From: Brevundimonas vesicularis
GTDB lineage: Bacteria > Pseudomonadota > Alphaproteobacteria > Caulobacterales > Caulobacteraceae
DNA length: 64,000 bases
Direction: 5' to 3'
Assembly: GCF_014204545.1 (NCBI RefSeq)
Contig: NZ_JACHLJ010000001.1
Coordinates: 372,001-436,000 of the forward strand
Numbering within the stretch: position 1 is the first letter of the stretch; every line of letters starts with the position of its first letter. The notes beneath the pieces were generated by a model, which saw only the letters and a list, made by a program, of their open reading frames with translations, did not search any database and was not told the DNA's origin. Positions 28,220 to 35,800 of this stretch are shown piece after piece. The position numbers and the translations under genes are program-made.

Positions 28220-29148
28220 CTGATGCCGTCCTGGATCACAGCCGCCAGTCGATGGAGCAGGGGTCCAAGAGCTTCGCCGCCGCCGCGCGCCTGTTCCCGG
28301 CGGCGATCAGGGACGACGCCTGGATGCTGTATTCCTGGTGCCGGCACTGCGACGACGAGATCGACGGCCAGGTGCTGGGCCACGGCGCGGTCGGCATCGA
28401 TCCGGTGCTGGCCGGCGAGAAGCTGGACGAGCTGCGCCTGCGCACCGCCGCGGCCCTGGCCGGTGAGCCGCAGACGGACCCCGTCTTCACCGCCTTCCAG
28501 CGCGTCGCCATGCGCCACGGCATTCCGGCCGACGAGGCGATGGACCTGTTGCAGGGGTTCGAGATGGACGTGGTCGGCCGGCGTTACGACACGCTGGAGG
28601 ACACGCTGGACTATGCCTATCACGTCGCCGGCGTCGTCGGGGTGATGATGGCGCGGATCATGGGGGTGGACGATGCGCCGACCTTGCGACGCGCTCAGGA
28701 CCTGGGGCTGGCGTTCCAGCTGACGAACATCGCTCGCGACGTGGTCGAGGATGCGAAGGGCGGGCGCGTCTATCTGCCCGGCGCCTGGCTGGATGAGGCG
28801 GGCGTGCCGCGCGATCAGGTCGATCAGCCCCAGCACCGCGCCGCCGTGGCCAAGACGGCCCAGCGTCTGGTGGCGGCGGCCGAGCCCTTCTACGCCTCGG
28901 CGCGGTGGGGGTTGCGCGATCTGAACCCGCGCTCGGCCTGGGCCATCGCCACGGCGCGCGGCGTCTATCGTTCGATCGGCCGCCATGTGTCGCGCGCCGG
29001 CGTGACCGCCTGGGATGGGCGGACGTCCGTCGACAAGGCGGGCAAGCTGATGCTGCTGGGGCGGGGTGGTCTGATCGCCCTGTGGTGCAAGACGCTGGAC
29101 GCCTGGCGCGAGCCGCCGCCGCGCCCGGCGTTGTGGACCCACGTCTGA
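28216..29148 (+). CDS. crtB: phytoene synthase
   Basis: 310 aa trans-isoprenyl diphosphate synthase, head-to-head type, joining two GGPP. Asp-rich motifs: WCRHCDDEIDG (first) and QLTNIARDVVEDAKGGRVYLP (second, key DVxED). ATG at 28216 overlaps the crtI stop. The stop is three bases from the convergent ABC permease end. Confidence 0.96.
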   Translation: MTDAVLDHSRQSMEQGSKSFAAAARLFPAAIRDDAWMLYSWCRHCDDEIDGQVLGHGAVGIDPVLAGEKLDELRLRTAAALAGEPQTDPVFTAFQRVAMRHGIPADEAMDLLQGFEMDVVGRRYDTLEDTLDYAYHVAGVVGVMMARIMGVDDAPTLRRAQDLGLAFQLTNIARDVVEDAKGGRVYLPGAWLDEAGVPRDQVDQPQHRAAVAKTAQRLVAAAEPFYASARWGLRDLNPRSAWAIATARGVYRSIGRHVSRAGVTAWDGRTSVDKAGKLMLLGRGGLIALWCKTLDAWREPPPRPALWTHV

Positions 29149-29151
29149 CGA

Positions 29152-30219
29152 TCAGCGGGCGGCGCGCCGCCTCTCCAACATCAGGGCGATCGCAAGGCCG
29201 CCTGCGCCCAGGCCGGCCATGACCGCCCAGGCGGCGATGACGGTCGACGTGAATTCGCCGCGCCAGATCACGGCCTGATAGGCCTCGATCGCCCAGGCGT
29301 GGGGCGTGATCCAGCCGAGGTCGCGGAAGGCCTCGGGCATCAAAAAGCGCGGCGCCATCGATCCGCCCAGAGCGGCCAGAAGCAGGACGACGAAGGTCGT
29401 CAGCGGCTGGGCTTGCTCACGCGATCGACACGCCGCCGTCAGGGCCAGGGCCAGGCCAGCGGCGCAGAAACCGACCGCCAAGGCGGTGACCGCCGCCGCC
29501 GCCATCTGCCAGGGCTCCAAGTCGGGCAGCTTGACCCAGGCGGCGACGAAGACCGCCGCCGACTGCATCACGCCCACCCCCGTCAGCCAGGCCGCGCGTC
29601 CGGCCAGGATGGGCGCGAGGCCGCCGCGCGCCAGGGCCAGGCGTGATTGGAGGCCGGACCGCCGCTCGTCCAGCCCGCCCATGGCCCCGTGCATGGCGGC
29701 GAAGAAGACGAACATGACGCTGACCGCGCCCGCATAATAGGTCGCCTGCACATCACCCTGGGGACCGATCTGGAGGGTCTGAACGCGCGACGCGGGTCGT
29801 GCGACCTGACCCGACAGGGCGGCGGCCATCGGCTCCAGCCGCGCCTGAAGCGCCGACGCCGCCACGTCCCGGCCGGCGGCGGAAACGATCACCAGCTTTG
29901 GCGGTCCCTGCGGCGAGGGACGGATCAGTATGCCCGCGTCGGCGCGACCGTCGATGACGGCGCGATCGAAGGCCTCGCGATCATCGATGATGCGAAGACG
30001 CGCGCCCATGTCCGTCGACACCGCCTCGCGGATCGCCGCCGTCGCGGGCGTGCGCGACGCGTCGTGCAGCACCACGGTCGTGTCGATGTCGCCGCGCGCG
30101 CCCGCGCCGAAGATCGCCGCAAACAGCAGATAGACCAGGGGCGGCAACAGCAGGGTCAGGATCACCCCCGCGCGGTCGCGCCAGAACCCTCTCGCCCAGG
30201 CGCCCGCCACCGCCATCAT
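29152..30219 (-). CDS. ABC-2 type transporter permease in the carotenoid cluster
   Basis: 355 aa. One N-terminal membrane helix (GVILTLLLPPLVYLLFAAIF), an extracytoplasmic domain of about 150 residues, then five helices at the C-terminus: the layout of ABC-2/YhgE-DrrB-like exporters. Between them lies TYYAGAVSVMFVFFAAMHGA. ATG at 30219 overlaps the ATPase stop (ATGA); the open frame continuing upstream to 30828 is shadow of the ATPase gene. It lies in a crtE-ATPase-permease operon, so it may move a carotenoid-related lipid, but the substrate is unknown. Confidence 0.82.
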   Translation of the reverse strand: MMAVAGAWARGFWRDRAGVILTLLLPPLVYLLFAAIFGAGARGDIDTTVVLHDASRTPATAAIREAVSTDMGARLRIIDDREAFDRAVIDGRADAGILIRPSPQGPPKLVIVSAAGRDVAASALQARLEPMAAALSGQVARPASRVQTLQIGPQGDVQATYYAGAVSVMFVFFAAMHGAMGGLDERRSGLQSRLALARGGLAPILAGRAAWLTGVGVMQSAAVFVAAWVKLPDLEPWQMAAAAVTALAVGFCAAGLALALTAACRSREQAQPLTTFVVLLLAALGGSMAPRFLMPEAFRDLGWITPHAWAIEAYQAVIWRGEFTSTVIAAWAVMAGLGAGGLAIALMLERRRAAR

Positions 30220-31133
30220 GACGGAGCCTGCGACAGCTGTGCGACCAGATCGTCCAGGCCGGGGCGGCGCACGGCGACCTCGCCATCCTCGCCATCGACC
30301 ACGGCGGCCAGCATCTGGGCGATGGCCAGCGCGTCTTCGCAGAGCCGCCGCCACTCCAGGCGATCCTCGGACGCGGTCAACCCCGCCTGGGCGAACCATT
30401 GGGCGGCAGGGTCCGACGCCGGTCGGGTCAGGCGAATGCTGAGCAGCCGGGCCGAGCCGAAGGCGCGATGAAGCAGGGCGTTCGGCGCGCCTTCCGTCAG
30501 CAGTCGTCCCTGCGCCAGGACACCGATCCGGTCGGCCGTATCGGCGACGAAGATGGCGTCGTGACTGATCAGCAGGCATCCGGCGCCGGCCTTTGCGGTT
30601 TCGCGCAGCGCGATGGACAGGACGCCGCGGGTCGTCGAATCCACCCCTTCCGTCGGTTCGTCGGCGATCAGCAGGCGCGGTTGTCCCACCAAGGCGGCGC
30701 TGAGGTTGGCGCGCCGTTTCCAGCCGCCGGACAGGGTGCGCACCGGCTGGTCCGCGCGTGGGCCGCAGCCGGTCAGGTCGAGCGCGCGGTTCACAGCGGC
30801 GCGGCGCTCGCGCTTCGGCACGCCGCATAGCCGCGCTGTGACATCGACGTTCTCGCGTGGCGACAGGGCTGGGAACAGGGCGCTGTCCTGCGGCGCCAGC
30901 CCGATGCGCCCGCGTGGTCCGCTGCCCTCACCTAAGACGACACGCCCGCGCCGAGCGGGCAGCAGACCCGAGGCGACACGCGCCACCGTGGACTTGCCCG
31001 CGCCGTTCGCCCCGAGCAGCGCATAGACCTCGCCCGCAGCGATGCTGAGGCTGAAGTCGCTCAGCACGGATCCGCCGTCGTAGCCCGCATCGATCCCGCT
31101 CAGCGACAGGGCCGGCGCGACGTCAGACCCCAA
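30216..31133 (-). CDS. ABC transporter ATP-binding protein coupled to crtE
   Basis: About 305 aa. Walker A LLGANGAGKSTVAR, Q-loop LAPQDSALFPALS, signature LSGGWKRRANLS (LSGGQ variant with Trp), Walker B RLLIADEPTEGVD, and H-loop CLLISHD. A C-terminal extension of about 80 residues follows, usual for DrrA-like ATPases. The TTG at 31133 lies inside the end of crtE (11-base overlap); an ATG at 31163 would extend the overlap to 41 bases. Either start implies coupling to crtE translation. Confidence 0.83.
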   Translation of the reverse strand: MGSDVAPALSLSGIDAGYDGGSVLSDFSLSIAAGEVYALLGANGAGKSTVARVASGLLPARRGRVVLGEGSGPRGRIGLAPQDSALFPALSPRENVDVTARLCGVPKRERRAAVNRALDLTGCGPRADQPVRTLSGGWKRRANLSAALVGQPRLLIADEPTEGVDSTTRGVLSIALRETAKAGAGCLLISHDAIFVADTADRIGVLAQGRLLTEGAPNALLHRAFGSARLLSIRLTRPASDPAAQWFAQAGLTASEDRLEWRRLCEDALAIAQMLAAVVDGEDGEVAVRRPGLDDLVAQLSQAPS

Positions 31134-32019
31134 GTTCGGCCTGCTGGAAAAGGTCCAGGACATAGAGAGCCAGGGGGCTGTCATGGCCGACCGCCTCGAC
31201 CGCCTTGGCCAAGGATTGTCGCACCGCAGCGCGTGTCCGGCATTCGCCCCACAGATCGACGAAGGTGGTGGTGTCGTCGTCCTGACCCACGTCCTTGCCG
31301 ACGGCGTCCACGGTCGAACAGACATCCAGCAGATCGTCGCAAAGCTGGAAGGCGAAGCCGATCGCCGCGCCGAAGTCCGACAGCCGCGCCAGATCCTGCG
31401 CATCGCCGCCGCCGAGCAGACCGCCGCCGCGCACGGTGGCCACGAACAGAGCGCTGGTTTTCAGATCGTTGATCTGGCGCAAGGCGGTTTCGTCGCGATC
31501 CCTCGCGTCATCGCGCAGGTCGCGCATCTGGCCCTCGGACAGACCATCGAAGCCGATCGCCTGCGTCAAAAGGTCCAGGGACGCCAGTCGCGTTTCCGCC
31601 GGCGCCGGGGTCTGCAGCACCAGACGTGTCGCCTGGTTCAACAGGGCCACGGCCGCCAGAACAGCCGTATCCTCGCCGTGGCGTTGGTGCAGGGTCGGCT
31701 GGCCCCGACGTAGCGAGGCGTCGTCCATGCAAGGCAGATCGTCCAGAACCAATGACGCGGCATGAACCATTTCAAGCGCGCAGGCATAGTCCAGGGCGTC
31801 TTCCGGCTCGCCGCCGACATGCGCCGCCGCTAGCATGGCCAGCACCGGCCGGACGCGTTTTCCCTGTCCCAGCAAGGCCTCGCGGGCTGCTGTGGACAGC
31901 AGCCCGTCATGCGCCGGGGCAACCTCAGCCAGACGCGCCTGAACCTGCAGACGCAGATCGTCGGGGTCGCAAGATGCGCCCGCCAGAGGCGTCTGGCGCC
32001 GGATGCCGACGATGGCCAT
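31123..32019 (-). CDS. crtE: geranylgeranyl diphosphate synthase
   Basis: 298 aa polyprenyl synthase. First Asp-rich motif LVLDDLPCMDD, followed by GQPTLHQRHGE; second motif FQLCDDLLDV; also GKRVRPVL for diphosphate binding. Supplies GGPP for crtB. The ATG at 32019 is preceded by GGGAGATCT. The crtE start diverges from idi across 109 bases that contain an 18-base palindrome. Two ABC genes overlap its 3' end. Confidence 0.95.
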   Translation of the reverse strand: MAIVGIRRQTPLAGASCDPDDLRLQVQARLAEVAPAHDGLLSTAAREALLGQGKRVRPVLAMLAAAHVGGEPEDALDYACALEMVHAASLVLDDLPCMDDASLRRGQPTLHQRHGEDTAVLAAVALLNQATRLVLQTPAPAETRLASLDLLTQAIGFDGLSEGQMRDLRDDARDRDETALRQINDLKTSALFVATVRGGGLLGGGDAQDLARLSDFGAAIGFAFQLCDDLLDVCSTVDAVGKDVGQDDDTTTFVDLWGECRTRAAVRQSLAKAVEAVGHDSPLALYVLDLFQQAELGV

Positions 32020-32072
32020 ACAGATCTCCCACTGTCGCCGACGTCGCGTTGCGACCACGCGCCGAACCCTTA

Positions 32073-32090
32073 TGATGCCATACGGCATCA
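32073..32090. promoter_or_regulatory. perfect palindrome between crtE and idi
   Basis: TGATGCCATACGGCATCA: two 7-base arms TGATGCC / GGCATCA around ATAC. It lies 54 bases upstream of the crtE start and 38 upstream of the idi start, a good position for an operator that controls both divergent genes. No identical copy was noticed at the crtW/crtY or crtZ/crtG spacers. Confidence 0.6.
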
Positions 32091-32128
32091 CGACCGCGTC
32101 GGATGCAACCCGCCAGGAGCCGTTTGCG

Positions 32129-33172
32129 ATGTCCACCGACGCCGATGCCTTGATCCGGCGCAAGGACGAACACATCGATCACGTGCGGGCCGGACGAGGC
32201 GTCAGCCAGACGACATCGGGTCTGGACGCCGTCCGTTTCGTTCACGACGCCCTGCCGGATATCGATCACGACGCGATCAATCTGGCGACGTGCTTTCTGG
32301 GGCGACGGGTCGCCTTGCCCTTCCTGATCAGTTCAATGACCGGCGGGCCGTCGCGGGCCGAGGCGATCAATGCGCGGTTGGCCGAGGCCGCCCAGGCCCT
32401 GGGCGTCGTTCTGGCGGTCGGCTCGCAGCGTGTCGCGCTGGAGACCGACGGGGGCTTGGGTCTGGGGCTGGATCTGCGACGCCGGGCCCCCGATGCGATG
32501 ATCCTGGCCAATCTGGGCGCCGTGCAGTTCGCCCTGGGCTATGGCGCCGACGAGGCGCGGCGGGCCATGGAGATGATCGGCGCCGACGCCCTGATCCTTC
32601 ATCTAAACCCGTTGCAGGAAGGGGTTCAGCCCGAAGGCGATCGAGACTGGCGCGGCGTGGCGAAGGGTATCGAACGGGTCGCGGCGGCGTTCCCGGACCG
32701 CCTGATCGTCAAGGAGACGGGCGCCGGCCTGTCGGGCGGGGTGGCGCGTCGCTTGGCGGACATGGGCGTCGCCGCGCTGGACGTGGCCGGGGCGGGGGGC
32801 ACCAACTGGGGCCTGATCGAGGGCGCGCGAGCGACGGGCGGTCGGGCGGAAGCGTTGGCCGCGCCCTTCGCCGGCTGGGGCGTACCGACGGCACGCAGCC
32901 TGGCAGACTGCGCCCAGGCAGCGCCGGAATTGGATCTGATCGGGTCGGGCGGCATCCGCGACGGGCTGGATGCGGCGCGCGCCATCCGGCTGGGCGCCTG
33001 TCTGGTCGGCCAAGCGGCCGGCGTGCTCGAGGCGGCGCTGACTTCGACTGAGGCCGTGGTGGATCACCTGGATCTGATGGCGGCTCAGTTGAGACTGGCC
33101 TGTTTCTGCACCGGGTCGGCGGACCTCGCCGCCCTGGCTCAGGCGCCGTTGCTGGAAGCGCCGCGTTTCTGA
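32129..33172 (+). CDS. idi: isopentenyl-diphosphate isomerase, type 2 (FMN-dependent)
   Basis: 347 aa. Type 2 IPP isomerase interconverts IPP and DMAPP and needs FMN and NADPH. Motifs: IRRKDEHIDH at the start, LPFLISSMTGG, ANLGAVQF, HLNPLQEGVQPEGDRDW, IVKETGAGLS, VAGAGGTNW and IGSGGIRDGLDAARAIRLGA. The ATG at 32129 follows CAGGAG. The last 34 bases overlap the convergent crtZ gene. Confidence 0.95.
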   Translation: MSTDADALIRRKDEHIDHVRAGRGVSQTTSGLDAVRFVHDALPDIDHDAINLATCFLGRRVALPFLISSMTGGPSRAEAINARLAEAAQALGVVLAVGSQRVALETDGGLGLGLDLRRRAPDAMILANLGAVQFALGYGADEARRAMEMIGADALILHLNPLQEGVQPEGDRDWRGVAKGIERVAAAFPDRLIVKETGAGLSGGVARRLADMGVAALDVAGAGGTNWGLIEGARATGGRAEALAAPFAGWGVPTARSLADCAQAAPELDLIGSGGIRDGLDAARAIRLGACLVGQAAGVLEAALTSTEAVVDHLDLMAAQLRLACFCTGSADLAALAQAPLLEAPRF

Positions 33173-33624
33173 GACAGTTCGGCCTTCAGCGCCCGCGCCG
33201 AACGCACCCACAGAAAGCCGAACGATACGCAGCCCTCGCGTGTCCGCACCGCGTGATGCAGCCGGTGAGCCTGAATGCGCCGCGTCCAGAACCCCGAGCG
33301 CCCAGCGACCCCCGTCGGAAACCGGCGATGCACCAGCCCGTCGTGGAAGAAGAAATAGATCAGTCCATAGGCTGTCACGCCCATGCCGATCGGCAGCGCC
33401 CAAGGCCAGACGTGCAGACCCAAGGCGACGAAGACGATGGCCGGGGCGGCGAACACCCCCGCAAACAGGTCGTTCTTTTCCAGCACGTCGTCGTGCGGCT
33501 CATGATGGCTGCGGTGCCAGGTCCACAGCAGGCCGTGCATGACATAGCGATGCATCGCCCAGGCGAAGACCTCCATCCCCAGGAAGGTGGCGAGGAACAG
33601 CAGGATCATCGTCGGCCAAGACAT
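33139..33624 (-). CDS. crtZ: beta-carotene 3-hydroxylase
   Basis: 161 aa di-iron membrane hydroxylase of the fatty-acid-hydroxylase superfamily that hydroxylates C3/C3' of beta-ionone rings. All four histidine boxes are seen: HRYVMHG, WHRSHHEPHDD, HDGLVHRR, and HRLHHAV. Four membrane helices. ATG at 33624 has GGAG close upstream. Its 3' end overlaps idi antisense by 34 bases. With CrtW it gives astaxanthin. Confidence 0.95.
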   Translation of the reverse strand: MSWPTMILLFLATFLGMEVFAWAMHRYVMHGLLWTWHRSHHEPHDDVLEKNDLFAGVFAAPAIVFVALGLHVWPWALPIGMGVTAYGLIYFFFHDGLVHRRFPTGVAGRSGFWTRRIQAHRLHHAVRTREGCVSFGFLWVRSARALKAELSQKRGASSNGA

Positions 33625-33698
33625 GACTCCATCATAGGCGCTTTGGGGACCGCGCGTCACGACTTGACCCGGCGCGACGTTTCGCCGTCTGTGCGCCC

Positions 33699-34448
33699 AT
33701 GTTGAAGGATCTGTTCGTCACCACCCTTGCGCTCAGCATGATCATCGGCGTGCGCTATCTGCTGGTCGGTGTCGTGACCCATGGCTTGCTGTGGGGCGGA
33801 GCGGGACGGGGGCGCCAGCTGAACCACCGGCCGCCTATCGCTAAACGCATCCGCGCCGAAGTCATCGCGTCCCTGATCGCCTGCCCGATCTACGCCTTGC
33901 CGGCCGCATTCGTCATTGAACTCTGGAAGCGCGGCGGAACAGCGATTTACGACGATCTTCATGCCTGGCCGCTGTGGTGGTTGCCCGCCAGCTTCATCGT
34001 CTACATGCTGGCCCACGACGCCTTCTACTATTGGGTCCACCGCGGGCTGCACCACCCGCGCATCTTCCCCTGGGCCCATGCCGAACATCATCGGTCGCGC
34101 GACCCCAGCGCCTTCGCCTCCTTCGCCTTTGATCCGGCCGAAGCGATCGCGACGGCCTGGTTCTTGCCGACCCTGACCTTCTTCTTCCCGATCCATTGGG
34201 GCGTAGCGCTGGCGCTGCTGACCCTGATGACCGCCACGGCCGTGTTGAACCACGCCGGACGCGAAGTTTGGCCCGCGTCCTGGCTGAAACGCGCCCCGCT
34301 GCGCTGGATGATCACCGCCACCCACCACGATGCGCACCACAAACGCTTCAACGGCAACTATGGCCTGTATTTCCAGATGTGGGACCGATGGGCAGGCAGC
34401 GAGATTTCTTCCGCTCGGAGGAGGAAGGCTGAGACGCCACCGCTTTGA
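33699..34448 (+). CDS. crtG: carotenoid 2,2'-beta-ionone ring hydroxylase
   Basis: 249 aa, sterol desaturase/fatty acid hydroxylase superfamily. Histidine motifs HDAFYYWVHRGLHHPR, HAEHHRS and HHDAHHKRFNGNYG. Position next to crtZ in an astaxanthin cluster matches crtG of Brevundimonas, which adds hydroxyls at C2/C2'. Other hydroxylases of this superfamily (sterol or fatty acid) have similar motifs; the context is what favours CrtG. ATG at 33699. Divergent from crtZ across 74 bases. Confidence 0.85.
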   Translation: MLKDLFVTTLALSMIIGVRYLLVGVVTHGLLWGGAGRGRQLNHRPPIAKRIRAEVIASLIACPIYALPAAFVIELWKRGGTAIYDDLHAWPLWWLPASFIVYMLAHDAFYYWVHRGLHHPRIFPWAHAEHHRSRDPSAFASFAFDPAEAIATAWFLPTLTFFFPIHWGVALALLTLMTATAVLNHAGREVWPASWLKRAPLRWMITATHHDAHHKRFNGNYGLYFQMWDRWAGSEISSARRRKAETPPL

Positions 34449-34468
34449 ACCAGGATTGTCGGGCGTTC

Positions 34469-35800
34469 TCAGCGGAAGTCGGCGGGCTTCAGGCCATGCC
34501 GCTGCAACTTGTCGTACAGTGTCTTTCTAGGAACCTGCATTTCGGCCAGCACTGCGGATATGTCCCCACGATGGGACTGAAGCGCGTCGCGTAGCAGTTC
34601 GCCTTCAAATCTGTTGACGCGGTCGGGAAGGCTTAAGCCTTCATCAGTCGGGCGGGTTGTGTCATCGAGCGACAAGGCGACGCGTTCGGCGAAATGCGCC
34701 AGTTCGCGAATATTGCCGGGCCAATCGGCCTCGACCAACATGCGTCTTACGCTGTCGCTTATAGAGGGCGTATCGACGCCGTGGCGGTCCGCAGCGCGAC
34801 GCAGGAAGTGGGCGAACAGCAGGGGGATGTCTTCTCGCCGTTCGCGCAGAGGCGGCACGCGGAGTCGCACCACGTTCAGACGGTAATAAAGGTCTTCGCG
34901 AAAGGCCCCCGCGCGCGCGGCCTCACCTAGATCGATCTTTGATGAGGCCAGTACACGCAAATCTAAGGCGCGGGGCTCGTTGGCTCCGATCGGATGCACC
35001 TCGCGTTCTTCCAGGACACGCAGAATTTTGACCTGAACGGCCAGAGGCATGCTCTCGACCTCGTCCAAAAATAGCGAGCCGTTGTGCGCCCGTTCGACGT
35101 GCCCGACCCGTCGGCGCAAGGCTCCGGCGAAGGCGCCGAGTTCGTGTCCAAACAGTTCGCTCTCGATCAGCCCGTCGGGCAGGGCGCCGCAGTTGACGGC
35201 GACGAACGGCGCCAATCGTCGTCGGCCGCCGTTGTGCAGGGCGCGCGCAACGGCCTCCTTTCCTGTCCCGGTTTCGCCTTCGATCAGCACGTCCATCCGG
35301 GCGTCGGCGATCTGAGCGATGGTGGCGCGGAGGGCGGTGATGGCGCGAGACGATCCGGCCAGGGGCAGCTCCTGTCCGCTGTCCGACGCCATCGCCAGCA
35401 GGCGACGGTTTTCCAGGACCAGGCCGCGTTTTTCCAGCGCGCGGTTCAAGCTGTCCTGAAGGCGCTCAAATGGGAAAGGCTTGGCGACGAAGTCGTAGGC
35501 GCCGTCCTTCATCGCTGCGACGGCGTCGGTGATGTCGCCATGACCAGTGATCATGATGATCGGCAGGGCCGCGTCCAAAGCCTGCAGGCGGCTAAGCAAC
35601 TGGCGGCCATCAAGGCCGGGCATCCGCAGGTCGGTGATCACTACGCCCGGGAAATCGGCGTCGATCGCTCTCAACGCGGGTTCGGCCCCTGGAAAAGCGC
35701 GGACATCATAACCGTCCAAGGTCAGGCGCTCGACCAAGGCATGGCGGAAATCGGCGTCGTCCTCGATCAGGGCGACCGCAGTGGGGCGGGCAAATTCCAT
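34469..35800 (-). CDS. dctD: DctD-type sigma54-dependent response regulator
   Basis: 443 aa. Receiver domain with acidic pocket EDD and phospho-Asp57 (ITDLRM), Lys in AKPF; AAA+ domain with Walker A GETGTGKE (175-182), Walker B SLFLDEVESM; C-terminal Fis-type helix-turn-helix (ISAVLAEMQVPRKTLYDKLQRHGL). The loop that contacts sigma54, normally GAFTGA, reads GAFAGA (222-227). ATG at 35800 overlaps the dctB stop (TGATG); GTG at 35803 also in frame. With DctB it should activate dctA in response to C4-dicarboxylates. Confidence 0.9.
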   Translation of the reverse strand: MEFARPTAVALIEDDADFRHALVERLTLDGYDVRAFPGAEPALRAIDADFPGVVITDLRMPGLDGRQLLSRLQALDAALPIIMITGHGDITDAVAAMKDGAYDFVAKPFPFERLQDSLNRALEKRGLVLENRRLLAMASDSGQELPLAGSSRAITALRATIAQIADARMDVLIEGETGTGKEAVARALHNGGRRRLAPFVAVNCGALPDGLIESELFGHELGAFAGALRRRVGHVERAHNGSLFLDEVESMPLAVQVKILRVLEEREVHPIGANEPRALDLRVLASSKIDLGEAARAGAFREDLYYRLNVVRLRVPPLRERREDIPLLFAHFLRRAADRHGVDTPSISDSVRRMLVEADWPGNIRELAHFAERVALSLDDTTRPTDEGLSLPDRVNRFEGELLRDALQSHRGDISAVLAEMQVPRKTLYDKLQRHGLKPADFR

